Positions 45,493-54,613 of a DNA stretch of 64,000 nucleotides are shown here, piece by piece. This stretch comes from Pseudenterobacter timonensis (lineage in GTDB: Bacteria; Pseudomonadota; Gammaproteobacteria; Enterobacterales; Enterobacteriaceae), in the NCBI RefSeq assembly GCF_900021175.1, contig NZ_FCOP01000011.1:310001-374000 (forward strand), written 5' to 3'. The first letter of the stretch is position 1. The number at the start of each line of letters is the position of its first letter. The notes beneath the pieces were generated by a model. That model had not been told where the DNA came from and did not search any database. It was given only the letters and a program-made list of their open reading frames with translations. Both the position numbers and the translations under genes were made by a program.

Positions 45493-47646
45493 TCAATGGT
45501 GTGAAGAGGTCTTCACGCCGCCTTCCGGAACCGGCACGTACGGCGTCTCTTTATCGGTACGGCCTTCGGCGTTACGCACCTTCATCCAGGTTTTAATGCC
45601 ATAGAAGATGATGCTGTAAACCACGACCAGGAAGAGAATGCTCAGACCCGCGTTGGTATAGTTGTTCACCACGATATGGTTCATGTTCGCCATCTGCTGC
45701 GCGGTGAGATCCCCGCCGCCTGCAGCAATCTTCTCTTTGTACTGGTTAGCCATAAAGAAGAACCCTTCCAGCTGCGGATCGCTGCTGAAGAGCTTCATCC
45801 CCAGCGCCCAGGTGGTGCAGAGCAGCAGCCACAGCGCCGGAACGACCGTTACCCAGATGTATTGGGTGCGCTTCATCTTCACCAGCACCACGGTGGCAAG
45901 TACCAGCGCCACGGCAGCCAGCATCTGGTTGGAGATGCCGAACAGCGGCCACAGGCTCTTCACGCCGCCCAGCGGATCGACCACGCCCTGATAGAGCAGG
46001 TATCCCCACAGGCCGACGCAGCCCGCAGTGCCGAGTACGCCCGCCACCAGAGAGTCGGTTTTCTTGAGGAACGGAACAAAGTTGCCCAGCAGATCCTGCA
46101 GCATAAAGCGGCCCGCACGGGTACCGGCGTCCAGCGCGGTCAGAATGAACAGCGCTTCAAACAGAATACCGAAGTGGTACCAGAAGCCCATATCCGCCCA
46201 CGGCAGCACTTTGTGGAACACGTGAGCGATACCCACAGCCAGCGTCGGCGCGCCGCCCGCACGGTTCAGTACCGATGGTTCACCGATATCTTTCGCGGTC
46301 TGCATGATCTGCTCAGGGGAGATGACAAAGCCCCAGGAGCTGACGGTCGCCGCCGCGTGGGCGCTGGCATCCTTCAGTTGCGCCATAATCAGCGCCGCGT
46401 TTTCGCCACCCATCTCATGCAGGTTCGGCATGGTGATGCCCAGGCCCGCAGGCGGGGTGTTCATCGCGAAGTAGAGGCCAGGTTCGATAATCGAAGCCGC
46501 CACCAGCGCCATAATCGCCACGAAAGACTCCATCAGCATGGCGCCGTAGCCGATAAAGCGGGCGTCGGTTTCATTCGCCAGCAGCTTCGGCGTGGTGCCG
46601 GAAGAGATCAGCGCATGGAAGCCTGATACCGCGCCACAGGCGATGGTGATAAAGAGGTACGGGAAGAGGGCGCCTTTCCACAGCGGGCCGGTGCCGTCGA
46701 TGTACGGCGTGACCGCGGGCATTTTCAGATCCGGGTTGAGGATGACGATGCCCAGCGCCAGGCCGACAATCACGCCGATTTTCAGGAAGGTGGCGAGGTA
46801 GTCGCGCGGCGCCAGGATCAGCCATACCGGCAGCAGGGCGGAGACAAAGGCGTAGCCGATCAGAGTAAAGGTGATGGTGGTATCTTTAAAGGTCAGCGCC
46901 GGGCCCCAGTAGGGATCGTGGGCGATCACGCCGCCGAAGTAGATAGAAGCCACCAGCAGCACGATACCAATCACCGACACTTCACCCACGCGACCCGGGC
47001 GGATAAAGCGCATATAGATGCCCATCAGCAGCGCAATTGGCACCGTGGAGCAGACGGTAAAGACCCCCCACGGGCTTTCGGCCAGCGCTTTTACCACGAT
47101 CAGCGCCAGCACCGCGAGGATGATGATCATGATAAGGAAGCAGCCAAAGAGGGCGATGGAGCCAGGCACGCGGCCCATCTCTTCTTTCACCATCTCGCCC
47201 AGCGACGAACCGTTACGGCGCGAGGAGATAAACAGCACCATAAAGTCCTGCACCGCCCCCGCCAGCACCACGCCCGCCAGCAGCCAGAGCGTACCCGGCA
47301 GGTAGCCCATCTGCGCCGCCAGTACCGGCCCTACCAGCGGGCCGGCGCCGGCGATGGCGGCAAAGTGGTGGCCGAACAACACGTAGCGGTTGGTTGGCAC
47401 ATAGTTGAGGCCGTCATTGTTAATGACCGCCGGGGTGGCGCGCGTCGGGTCGAGCTTCATCACCTTCTGCGCGATGTAAAGGCTGTAGTAGCGGTAAGCC
47501 ACCAGATAGACGGAAACAGACGCCACGACAATCCACAGGGCGCTGACATGCTCGCCCCGTCGCAGCGCGACAACCGCCAGACAGAAAGCACCGATAATCC
47601 CGAGCGCCACCCAGGGAACGTGCTTGAGGAGTTTTTTCATATCCAT
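45493..47646 (-). CDS. btsT: pyruvate/proton symporter BtsT (YjiY, CstA family)
   Basis: This high-affinity pyruvate importer is induced by the BtsS/BtsR two-component system. The 717-residue protein (E. coli 716) has many transmembrane helices. Family landmarks are FGHHFAAIAGAGPLVGPVLAAQMGYLPG (about 92-119), QDFMVLFISSRRNG and LIPVWLILAPRDYL-like segments, and GFHALISSGTTPK. The N-terminus MDMKKLLKHVPWV corresponds to the E. coli start, with AGGT before it. The promoter carries CRP and BtsR-type sites. Confidence 0.96.
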   Translation of the reverse strand: MDMKKLLKHVPWVALGIIGAFCLAVVALRRGEHVSALWIVVASVSVYLVAYRYYSLYIAQKVMKLDPTRATPAVINNDGLNYVPTNRYVLFGHHFAAIAGAGPLVGPVLAAQMGYLPGTLWLLAGVVLAGAVQDFMVLFISSRRNGSSLGEMVKEEMGRVPGSIALFGCFLIMIIILAVLALIVVKALAESPWGVFTVCSTVPIALLMGIYMRFIRPGRVGEVSVIGIVLLVASIYFGGVIAHDPYWGPALTFKDTTITFTLIGYAFVSALLPVWLILAPRDYLATFLKIGVIVGLALGIVILNPDLKMPAVTPYIDGTGPLWKGALFPYLFITIACGAVSGFHALISSGTTPKLLANETDARFIGYGAMLMESFVAIMALVAASIIEPGLYFAMNTPPAGLGITMPNLHEMGGENAALIMAQLKDASAHAAATVSSWGFVISPEQIMQTAKDIGEPSVLNRAGGAPTLAVGIAHVFHKVLPWADMGFWYHFGILFEALFILTALDAGTRAGRFMLQDLLGNFVPFLKKTDSLVAGVLGTAGCVGLWGYLLYQGVVDPLGGVKSLWPLFGISNQMLAAVALVLATVVLVKMKRTQYIWVTVVPALWLLLCTTWALGMKLFSSDPQLEGFFFMANQYKEKIAAGGGDLTAQQMANMNHIVVNNYTNAGLSILFLVVVYSIIFYGIKTWMKVRNAEGRTDKETPYVPVPEGGVKTSSHH

Positions 47647-47761
47647 ATTAAGACCTGATTTGTACGTGTTAAAAGGGGTCAGCGTGTGTTGTTGAGGAGG
47701 TAATCGGTAATGCTACGGCGATCTTGCCAGATCCTCGCGCGCGTAAACGGGGCGAAATCGG

Positions 47762-47810
47762 TGAGTGGTTGTGTCGGGCGGTTGAGCGGTTAAAGAGGCG
47801 GGTAAGCGGT
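47762..47810 (-). promoter_or_regulatory. three tandem BtsR-type boxes upstream of btsT
   Basis: Read on the minus strand the boxes are ACCGCTTA (47803-47810), ACCGCTCA (47783-47790) and ACCACTCA (47762-47769). All fit ACC(G/A)CT(C/T)A, the direct-repeat motif known for BtsR (YehT). Spacers are 12 and 13 bp; the described E. coli pair is spaced by 13. A fourth imperfect copy may lie at 47822-47829. The nearest box ends about 115 bp from the btsT ATG. Confidence 0.82.
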
Positions 47811-47838
47811 TTGTGCGGAGTGTGAGCGGGAGGAAATA

Positions 47839-47854
47839 TGTGATTGAGATCACT
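47839..47854 (-). promoter_or_regulatory. cAMP-CRP site of btsT
   Basis: TGTGA-TTGAGA-TCACT matches the CRP consensus at 9 of 10 half-site bases. It lies upstream of the BtsR boxes, about 193 bp before the btsT start. E. coli btsT expression is known to depend on cAMP-CRP, which agrees. Confidence 0.82.
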
Positions 47855-47860
47855 GGTTTT

Positions 47861-48222
47861 CCCCTCACCCTAACCCTCTCCCCAAAGGGGAGAGGGGAAT
47901 GATCGAGCCCGCTTTTCTCACCGTCCCCAAAGGGGAGAGGGGAATGATCGAGCCCGCTTTTCTCCCCATTCCCAAAGGGGAGAGGGGAACGATCGAGCCC
48001 GCTTTTCTCCCTATTCCCAAAGGGGAGAGGGGAACGATCGAGCCCGCTTTTCTCCCTATCCCCAAAGGGGAGAGGGGGACGATCGAGCCCGCTTTTCTCC
48101 CCATCCCCAAAGGGGAGAGGGGAATGATCGAGCCCGCTTTTCTCCCTTTCTCCTTTGGGGAGAGAGGATGTCCGGTGCGGTTTTCTCCCTCTCCCCTTTG
48201 GGGAGAGGGTCGGGGTGAGGGG
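47861..48222. repeat. expanded palindromic element with a 45-bp minisatellite
   Basis: The element has the same CCCCTCACCC / GGGTGAGGGG ends as the one at 45343. The interior holds six linker repeats (GATCGAGCCCGCTTTTCTC) that start at 47899, 47944, 47989, 48034, 48079 and 48124, exactly 45 bp apart. Each is separated by an AAAGGGGAGAGGGG hairpin. Because 45 is divisible by three and no stop occurs, both strands show an artificial repetitive open frame; there is no evidence of a real gene. It lies between the btsT promoter and the 3' end of hpaC. Confidence 0.93.
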
Positions 48223-48238
48223 ATATAACGGGGCAGCG

Positions 48239-48748
48239 TTACACCACCACTTCCATCTCCATCATCACCGGATGGAAGCGGCGCTTAAAGTAGATCAGCC
48301 CATGCCCTTCCTGATTGAGGGTAATATCTTTAATCTCAACCAGATAGACCAGATGGGTGCCGATAGTCTGCACCTGGCTTATCTCACCCTCCAGGCTTGC
48401 CAGCGACCCTTTCAGCTGCGGTTGCCCTAGCGGGCCGCGGCTCCAGCAGGAGAGAGCAAAACGATCCTCCATCGCCATGCCGGTCATCCCGGCGAAGTGG
48501 CGGGCCATGAGCTCCTGCTCGTGGTTCAGCACGTTAATGCAGAGCCTGCCGTTACCCTGGAAAACCGGGTTCATGGCGCTGTTGGCATTGATGCAAACCA
48601 TCACCGAAGGTGGCGTATCCGTCACCGAGCAGACGGCGGTGGCGGTAATGCCGCAGCATCCCGCTTCGCCGTCGGTGGTCACAATATTCACCGCCGCCGA
48701 CAGGTGGGCCATCGCATCGCGAAAACTCAGGCGTTGTTGTTCTTGCAT
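48239..48748 (-). CDS. hpaC: 4-hydroxyphenylacetate 3-monooxygenase reductase HpaC
   Basis: This flavin reductase supplies FADH2 to HpaB using NADH. The 169-residue protein has the flavin-reductase fold (AAVNIVTTDGEAGCCGITATAVCSVTDTPPSVMVCIN, then GRLCINVL and ALSCWSRGPLGQPQL). It follows hpaB by 17 bp as the last gene of the hpa operon. Length and context fit E. coli W HpaC. Confidence 0.96.
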   Translation of the reverse strand: MQEQQRLSFRDAMAHLSAAVNIVTTDGEAGCCGITATAVCSVTDTPPSVMVCINANSAMNPVFQGNGRLCINVLNHEQELMARHFAGMTGMAMEDRFALSCWSRGPLGQPQLKGSLASLEGEISQVQTIGTHLVYLVEIKDITLNQEGHGLIYFKRRFHPVMMEMEVVV

Positions 48749-48765
48749 GGTCTCCTCCCGCCGCG

Positions 48766-50328
48766 TTATTTCAGCAGCTTATCAAGCAGGTTGATGTCGT
48801 TGTTGTTGTGCAGATGCGGAACGGTCCAGCCGTTCTGGTCATACTCGGAGAGGCAGCGATCCACCATCGCCATCATCTTGTCCATATTGCCGGAGGTCTG
48901 CGCCTGGCGCAGGCACTGCAGGCGGATCTCATCCTGGCTGCCGGAGTAGTTGATCTCATACAGCTCGTGGCGTCCGCCAAACTCGCTGCCGATGGCATCC
49001 CACATCAGCTTCAGGATCTTGATGCGCTCGACGTGATCCATGCCGTTGGAGCCGCGCACATATTTCGCCAGGTACTGGTCGATCTGCGGATTATTGAGAT
49101 CGCGGGTGCTCGACGGCAGGTAGATCAGGCCGCTGGTAACGTTGCGCTCAATGATATTTTTGATCTTCGCGTAGGCCATCGGCGCCATGACGCGATAGGT
49201 TTGTAGCGCGGCGTGATCCGGCAGATATGCCCCGTTGATCCACGGCGTCGCTTCCGAACACATGGAGTCGCTCAGCGCCCAGAACATGTTGCGCCAGGCC
49301 ACCACTTCCCCCAGATCTGCCTGCACTCCGCGGAAATCCACGGTGCCGGTGCATTCCAGCGATTTTTTCAGCAGGGCGGTGATAAAGTCGAGCTTCACCG
49401 CCAGACGTACGCAGGCCTGCAGCGGATACATGCGGGCAAAGCCCCCCTCCATCGTCCAGCGGCGGCAGCGGTCAAAATCACGGTAGATCAGCACGTTTTC
49501 CCACGGGATCAGCACATGATCCATCACCAGAATCGCGTCGTTCTCATCAAAACGGCTGGAGAGCGGATAGTCGAACGGCGAGCCGGTGGCACCCGCCACC
49601 ATTTCGTAGGAGGCGCGGGAGATAAGCTTCACCCCTTCCGCATCCATCGGCGCGACGAACATCAGCGCAAAATCGGGGTTCTCGCCCATTACCTGCGCGG
49701 AGCCAAAGCCGATCATGTTGTAGTGGGTCAGCGCCGAGTTGGTGGCAACCACTTTCGCGCCGCTGACGACGATCCCGGCGTCGGTCTCTTTCTCCAGCTT
49801 GATGTAGACATCTTTCACCTCGTCCGCCGGCTTGTGGCGGTCGATAGGTGGGTTAACGATGGCGTGGTTAAAGTAGAGGCCCGACTCCTGAATGCGGGTG
49901 TACCAGTTGCGGGCGTTCTGCTCGAACTGGCCGTAAAAGGCCGGGTTGGCGCCCAGCGCGCAGCCAAAGGCCGCTTTGTAATCAGGGGTACGGCCCATCC
50001 AGCCGTAGCTTAAGCGCGACCACTCGGCGATGGCGTCACGCTGCTGGCGCAGATCGTCGGGGCTTTTCGCCACGCGGAAGAATTTATGGGTATAGCCGCC
50101 GTTGCCGGTATCGGTGTTCCAGCAGAGCTTATCCTGCATGTCAGGTTTGTGCAGCGCGTCGTAGAGCTGCGCCACGGAGGCCGCCGCGTTGCGAAACGCC
50201 GGATGGGTTGTGACATCTTTAACGCGCTCGCCGTAGATATATATCTCGCGGCCATCCTGAAGGCTTTTCAGGTACTCTTCGCCGGTCAGGGGGCGTTTAG
50301 CGTCGGCGCGGAAATCTTCAGGTTTCAT
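48766..50328 (-). CDS. hpaB: 4-hydroxyphenylacetate 3-monooxygenase oxygenase subunit HpaB
   Basis: This FADH2-dependent oxygenase hydroxylates 4-hydroxyphenylacetate to 3,4-dihydroxyphenylacetate. It has 520 residues from ATG 50328 (AGAGGT upstream), the E. coli length; a longer upstream frame is not credible. Family blocks include RPLTGEEYLKSL, SYGWMGRTPDY, DYPLSSRFDENDAILVMDHVLIPWENVL and TSGLIYLPSS. The 225-bp gap to hpaA gives it its own promoter, as in E. coli W, where HpaA activates hpaBC. Confidence 0.97.
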   Translation of the reverse strand: MKPEDFRADAKRPLTGEEYLKSLQDGREIYIYGERVKDVTTHPAFRNAAASVAQLYDALHKPDMQDKLCWNTDTGNGGYTHKFFRVAKSPDDLRQQRDAIAEWSRLSYGWMGRTPDYKAAFGCALGANPAFYGQFEQNARNWYTRIQESGLYFNHAIVNPPIDRHKPADEVKDVYIKLEKETDAGIVVSGAKVVATNSALTHYNMIGFGSAQVMGENPDFALMFVAPMDAEGVKLISRASYEMVAGATGSPFDYPLSSRFDENDAILVMDHVLIPWENVLIYRDFDRCRRWTMEGGFARMYPLQACVRLAVKLDFITALLKKSLECTGTVDFRGVQADLGEVVAWRNMFWALSDSMCSEATPWINGAYLPDHAALQTYRVMAPMAYAKIKNIIERNVTSGLIYLPSSTRDLNNPQIDQYLAKYVRGSNGMDHVERIKILKLMWDAIGSEFGGRHELYEINYSGSQDEIRLQCLRQAQTSGNMDKMMAMVDRCLSEYDQNGWTVPHLHNNNDINLLDKLLK

Positions 50329-50553
50329 GTTTACCTCTTTCAGTGTATTCGGAAGAACAATGTTAAATTTGTGTTTTTTTATTGTTGTGTAATTGAAGCG
50401 TGAGGAGAGGCTGCCGTGAAGGGACGATTGAGACAACGGCTGGTACTTTTCGGGCGGGATTTAGTTTTGTGATCGTTGCGGGATGTTGGCGGGTGGCCTG
50501 CGCTTACCCGCCCTGCGAACGTAGCCCCGGTAAGCGTAGCGCCACCGGGGAAA
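50329..50553 (-). promoter_or_regulatory. hpaBC promoter region with a REP element
   Basis: The stretch between hpaA and hpaB holds a REP-like palindrome pair (50485-50550) next to hpaA, then an AT-rich part with a poly-A/T run near 50370-50395. A TGTGATC half-site at about 50468 may belong to a CRP site, since hpaBC is CRP- and IHF-dependent in E. coli W. No complete CRP palindrome is visible. Confidence 0.5.
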
Positions 50554-51444
50554 TCACGACACCGGTACTTTTTGCGACCGGTAGGCGCTGGGCGAACAGC
50601 CTGACAGTCGGTTAAAGAACCGCGCGAAATAGGCCGGATCTTTAAACCCGAGCTGCCAGGCGATTTCGCTGACCGCATTGTCGGAAAAGAGCAGTAACCG
50701 TCTCGCCTCCCGCAGCTGCCGATCGAAGATCAGACGCTTCGGCGGGCGGTTGGCGAAGCGGCGGCAGATGTCGGTCAGGCGCGATTCGGTCAGATGCAAC
50801 GCGCTGGCGTAATCCGGTACCGTCCAGTGCTGGTGGTAGTGCATATCGATCAGCTGGTTAAAGCGCTGGAAGAGCTTCAGCTCCCCGCGCATGCCGCAGG
50901 CTTCATGATCGTCAAGCTTCGCGTTACGCAGCAGCAGGGTGAACACCGCCTGTGCCAGCAGCACCAGCGTATGTTCCCCTCCCGGCAGCTGCGCGGTAGA
51001 TTCCCGCTCGATCAGCTGCCAGTAGTGTTTCAGCGCCGCCAGCTCGTCCGGCTTATCCGCCAGCGACAGGCAGATCCCCGGCAGGCCAAACGTCTCCCGC
51101 GTGCCGGGATAGAGTACCTCCAGAAGCGGCCAGATCAGATCCTCGCGCACCGTGAGCACGTGGCCGTCGCTGTCCGATTCGGTGATAAAGGCGTGCGGCA
51201 CCGAAGGGGGCGTCAGTACAAACAGCGGCGCCTGTACGGAATAGCGATGGTCGTCGAGCTGCAACTCGATTTGCCCGGTATCAAGAAAGTGCATCTGAAA
51301 GAACTGGTCGTGGCGGTGCGCCTGCATGTCGCGACCAAAAAAGGCCGCCATGCGGGAGAACGACTGGTAGTGCACGTCGTCGGTGCCCAGGCTTTCGTCA
51401 TACTCTTTGCTGATATCGATGTTGGTGATAGGGCTCTGGCACAT
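50554..51444 (-). CDS. hpaA: AraC-family activator HpaA of hpaBC
   Basis: This 296-residue protein has an N-terminal cupin effector domain (HRHDQFFQMHFLDTGQIELQLDD near 43-65). The C-terminal AraC double helix-turn-helix (about 195-290) contains YASALHLTESRLTDICRRF and VSEIAWQLGFKDPAYFARFFNRLSGCSPSAYR. In E. coli W HpaA responds to 4-hydroxyphenylacetate or phenylacetate and activates hpaBC. It lies 13 bp downstream of hpaX. Confidence 0.95.
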   Translation of the reverse strand: MCQSPITNIDISKEYDESLGTDDVHYQSFSRMAAFFGRDMQAHRHDQFFQMHFLDTGQIELQLDDHRYSVQAPLFVLTPPSVPHAFITESDSDGHVLTVREDLIWPLLEVLYPGTRETFGLPGICLSLADKPDELAALKHYWQLIERESTAQLPGGEHTLVLLAQAVFTLLLRNAKLDDHEACGMRGELKLFQRFNQLIDMHYHQHWTVPDYASALHLTESRLTDICRRFANRPPKRLIFDRQLREARRLLLFSDNAVSEIAWQLGFKDPAYFARFFNRLSGCSPSAYRSQKVPVS

Positions 51445-51457
51445 GCTTCCTCCTGAC

Positions 51458-52834
51458 TTACGGCGTCGCCCGCGGGCGCGACATCTTCATTGGAATGGCC
51501 CAGATAGTCAGCGCACCCACCACCAGCAGCGCGGCGACAAACCACAGCCCGCTATTGAAGCTGCCGGTAATATCCTTCAGCCAGCCGATCATAAAGGGGC
51601 TTAAGGCTGAGCCGATATTGCCGGTGGCGTTGATCACTGCAATACCGATAGCGCGGGCGCGCAGGCTGATGGATTGATCCGGCGTGGTCCAGAAAATCGC
51701 CATCGCGCTGAATGAGCCGGTGGAGGCCATTATGATCCCCAGCATCTGGATCAAACTATGGCTGGTGGCGGAGGCCAGCAGCCAGCCCACCGCGGCAAAC
51801 AGGAACGGCAGGGCGGTGTGGTGCTTGCGCTCCTGATGCTTATCGGAGTGGCGGCTCCAGTAGATCATACCGAGGATGGTGCAGATCTGCGGGATCGCCG
51901 CCAGCAGGCCGATGGTGATGTTGCTGCTACCCTCGTTAAAGCTTTTCAGGATCTGCGGCGTCCAGATGCTGATAGCGCTCAGGGTGTTGGTGAGGCAGAA
52001 GTAGGCGAAGGTGTACATCAGCACGATGGGTGTAAAGACCTCGCGCCAGAGGCTGCGCTGCTGCATGGCATGGTGGCTAATCGCTCCTTCCGGCTGCACC
52101 AGCGTCAGGCGATCGTTCTCCATCATCTCATGCAGGCATTTTTTATCCTCTGCCGTCAGCCATTTGGCCTTCGAGGGGGTGTCATCCAGATAAAACCAGA
52201 CCATGATCCCCAGCAACACCGACGGGAAGCCCTCCAGCAGGAACAGCCACTGCCAGCCGTGCAGGTTCAGCATGCCGTCCAGCGACAAAACGTAGCCGGA
52301 AACGATGGAGCCGAGCGCGGTGGTGACCGGCATAGCGATCATAAACAAAGCGTTAGCGCGGGCGCGGAAAAAAGCCGGAAACCAGTAGGTTAAATAGAGC
52401 AGAATGCCCGGCAAAAAGCCCGCTTCGGTGATGCCTACCAGCATACGCAGCACATAGAGGCTGTTAGGACCGGTGGCGAACATGGTGGCGGTGGAGGCGA
52501 TCCCCCACAGCACCATGATGGTGGCGATCCAGCGGCGGGCGCCCACGATGCTGAGCATCACGTTGCTGGGAATGCCGAAGATGACGTAGGTGGCGTAAAA
52601 GAGCGTCGTGGCGAGGCCGAACATGGTGGCGTTCAGCCCCAGATCCTGCCCCATCGTCAGTCCGGCGAAGCCGATGTTAATACGATCTAAAAACGAAAAG
52701 ATAAACAGCACGAACAGGAACACAATCAGGCGGCGAAATAGCTTGTTGATCACCGACTGCTGCTGCGCCGTCAGCTCTTTGTGCTGATTCGCCGGATCGC
52801 GCGCGCCTGGGATGGCAGATGATGTGTCGCTCAT
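51458..52834 (-). CDS. hpaX: 4-hydroxyphenylacetate permease HpaX (MFS, ACS family)
   Basis: This 458-residue MFS anion:cation symporter is the E. coli HpaX length. The start is ATG 52834 with GAGG 8 bases upstream; the open frame extends further 5' into hpaI but has no initiation signal there. Twelve hydrophobic segments are seen, with FSFLDRINIGFAG in helix 1 and GITEAGFLPGILLYLTYWFP typical of the ACS family. It imports 4-hydroxyphenylacetate and related aromatics. Confidence 0.95.
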   Translation of the reverse strand: MSDTSSAIPGARDPANQHKELTAQQQSVINKLFRRLIVFLFVLFIFSFLDRINIGFAGLTMGQDLGLNATMFGLATTLFYATYVIFGIPSNVMLSIVGARRWIATIMVLWGIASTATMFATGPNSLYVLRMLVGITEAGFLPGILLYLTYWFPAFFRARANALFMIAMPVTTALGSIVSGYVLSLDGMLNLHGWQWLFLLEGFPSVLLGIMVWFYLDDTPSKAKWLTAEDKKCLHEMMENDRLTLVQPEGAISHHAMQQRSLWREVFTPIVLMYTFAYFCLTNTLSAISIWTPQILKSFNEGSSNITIGLLAAIPQICTILGMIYWSRHSDKHQERKHHTALPFLFAAVGWLLASATSHSLIQMLGIIMASTGSFSAMAIFWTTPDQSISLRARAIGIAVINATGNIGSALSPFMIGWLKDITGSFNSGLWFVAALLVVGALTIWAIPMKMSRPRATP

Positions 52835-52875
52835 TTTTTTTCCTCTGATGGGAATTTTGTAGGGTACTGCGGGTT

Positions 52876-52900
52876 GCCGGGTGGCGCTGCGCCACCCGGC
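52876..52900. repeat. hairpin between hpaI and hpaX
   Basis: A perfect 10-bp inverted repeat, GCCGGGTGGC (52876-52885) / GCCACCCGGC (52891-52900), lies 2 bp after the hpaI stop. It is a reduced REP-type palindrome without a T-tract, so mRNA stabilisation or attenuation is more likely than full termination. Confidence 0.75.
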
Positions 52901-52901
52901 G

Positions 52902-53693
52902 TTAGTAGACGCCTGACGAGCCGGAACGGGTTTCTTCCGCCCCAAACCGCGCCGCCAGCGCTTCCGCGCTGCGGGTGAGCAGGGTGGTGTCCACGCCGAC
53001 GGCGACAAACAGCGCGCCAAGCTCCAGATAGCGCTTCGCCAGCTGCTCGTTTGCCATCAGGATCCCTGGCGCTTTCCCCGCCTGGCGGATCTGCGCGATG
53101 GCCTGTTCAATGGCGGCCTGCACCTGTGGATGCTGCGGATTACCGGCAAAGCCCATGTCGGCGCTGAGATCCGCCGGGCCGATAAACACGCCATCCACCC
53201 CTTCCACGTCCAGGATCTGCGGCAGATTTTTCAGCGCTTCCCGGGTTTCTATCTGCACCAGCACGCACATGGCGTCGTTGGCTTTATGCAGATAGTCCGG
53301 CACGCGGTTCCAGCGCGAGGCCCGCGCCAGGGCGCTGCCGACGCCGCGAATGCCGGCGGGCGGATAGCGGGTGGCGCTTACCGCCAGGCGGGCTTCATCA
53401 GCGTTTTGCACCATCGGCACCAGCAGGGTTTGCGCGCCGACGTCCAGCAGCTGTTTGATCTGCACCGGATCGTTCCACGACGGGCGCACCACCGGCTGGC
53501 TGGGGTAGGGAGCGATCGCCTGCAGCTGGGTTAAGACGGTCTGTACATTGTTGGGTGCGTGCTCGCCGTCAATTAAGAGCCAGTCGAAGCCTGCGCCCGC
53601 CAGCAGTTCAGCGCTGTAGCTGCTGGTGAGTCCGAGCCAGAGGCCAATCTGCGGTTTTCCGGCTTTCAGAGCCGCTTTGAACGCGTTTTGCAT
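52902..53693 (-). CDS. hpaI: 4-hydroxy-2-oxoheptanedioate aldolase HpaI
   Basis: This metal-dependent class II aldolase cleaves 4-hydroxy-2-oxoheptane-1,7-dioate to pyruvate and succinate semialdehyde. It has 263 residues from ATG 53693 (GAGGGG upstream). HpcH/HpaI features are [32 protein letters not shown], the metal Glu in VQIETREAL, and [10 protein letters not shown]. The gap to hpaH is 10 bp. Confidence 0.96.
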   Translation of the reverse strand: MQNAFKAALKAGKPQIGLWLGLTSSYSAELLAGAGFDWLLIDGEHAPNNVQTVLTQLQAIAPYPSQPVVRPSWNDPVQIKQLLDVGAQTLLVPMVQNADEARLAVSATRYPPAGIRGVGSALARASRWNRVPDYLHKANDAMCVLVQIETREALKNLPQILDVEGVDGVFIGPADLSADMGFAGNPQHPQVQAAIEQAIAQIRQAGKAPGILMANEQLAKRYLELGALFVAVGVDTTLLTRSAEALAARFGAEETRSGSSGVY

Positions 53694-53703
53694 GGTTATC
53701 CCC

Positions 53704-54507
53704 TCAAACAAAGCGGCAGCTGATCGCGCCCATGTTGCCGTAGTCCACATGGAAAGTGTCGCCTTTGCGCGCTGGTACCGGACGGGTAAAGGAGCCGCCG
53801 AGAATGATCTGCCCGGCCTCAAGCTGCACGTCGTAGGGCGCCAGCTTGTTGGCGAGCCAGGCCACGCCGTTGGCAGGATGGTTTAAGACGCCTGCCGCCA
53901 CGCCAGTTTCTTCGATCACGCCGTTGCGGTAGAGCAGGGCGGAGATCCAGCGCAGATCCAGTTCGTCGGGCTTAATCGGACGGCCGCCCAGGATCACGCC
54001 CGCGTTGGCGGCGTTATCGGAGATGGTGTCGAACACCTTGCGCGGACGCTGGGTTTCCGGATCGACGTTGTGGCAGCGGGCGTCGATCAGCTCCAGCGCC
54101 GGGATCACATAGTCGGTGGCGTTATAGACGTCGAACAGGGTGCAGTTTGGCCCGCGCAGCGGTTTCGCCAGCACAAACGCCAGCTCCACTTCGATGCGCG
54201 GCACGATAAAGCGGTCAGTGGGAATGTCGCTGCCGTCGTGGAAAAACATGTCGTCCAGCAGCGCGCCGTAATCCGGCTCGCTGATCTGCGAGCTGGCCTG
54301 CATCGCTTTGGAGGTGAGGCCGATCTTGTGGCCCTTCAGCACGCGCCCCTCGGCGATCTTCATTTTGACCCATTCGCGCTGGACGGCGTAGGCGTCTTCG
54401 ATGGTGATCTCCGGGTGGTCGAGGGAGATCGCGCGGATCTGTTCGCGCTGTTTTTCCGCCTGGTCAAGCCGCTGGGCGATCAGGGTATGGGTGTGTTTGT
54501 CGAGCAT
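53704..54507 (-). CDS. hpaH: 2-oxo-hept-4-ene-1,7-dioate hydratase HpaH
   Basis: This enzyme hydrates 2-oxohept-4-ene-1,7-dioate to the HpaI substrate, with Mg2+. It has 267 residues from ATG 54507 (AAGGA upstream), the E. coli HpaH length. FAH-type fold markers are [37 protein letters not shown] and [25 protein letters not shown] palindrome separates it from hpaF. Confidence 0.96.
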   Translation of the reverse strand: MLDKHTHTLIAQRLDQAEKQREQIRAISLDHPEITIEDAYAVQREWVKMKIAEGRVLKGHKIGLTSKAMQASSQISEPDYGALLDDMFFHDGSDIPTDRFIVPRIEVELAFVLAKPLRGPNCTLFDVYNATDYVIPALELIDARCHNVDPETQRPRKVFDTISDNAANAGVILGGRPIKPDELDLRWISALLYRNGVIEETGVAAGVLNHPANGVAWLANKLAPYDVQLEAGQIILGGSFTRPVPARKGDTFHVDYGNMGAISCRFV

Positions 54508-54530
54508 GGCGTATCCTTCGTGCGGCTGTT

Positions 54531-54602
54531 GCCGGGTGGCGCTGCGCTTACCCGGCCTACGTTCGAGCCGTTGTAGGCCCGGTAAGCGAAGCGCCACCGG
54601 GC
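54531..54602. repeat. REP palindrome pair between hpaF and hpaH
   Basis: GCCGGGTGGCGCTGCGCTTACCC and an inverted GGTAAGCGAAGCGCCACCGG form a REP pair in the 106-bp gap inside the hpa operon. It may adjust relative transcript stability of the two segments. Confidence 0.85.
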
Positions 54603-54613
54603 GAAAAAGATGT

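Noticed and set aside
47861-48222. CRISPR array
   Set aside because: The 45-bp units repeat entirely, without unique spacers, and no cas genes are nearby.
47865-48228. repetitive open frames on both strands (109 and 81 codons) in the 45-bp repeats
   Set aside because: They arise because the repeat length is a multiple of three and lacks stops; no Shine-Dalgarno, and the DNA is a palindromic non-coding element.
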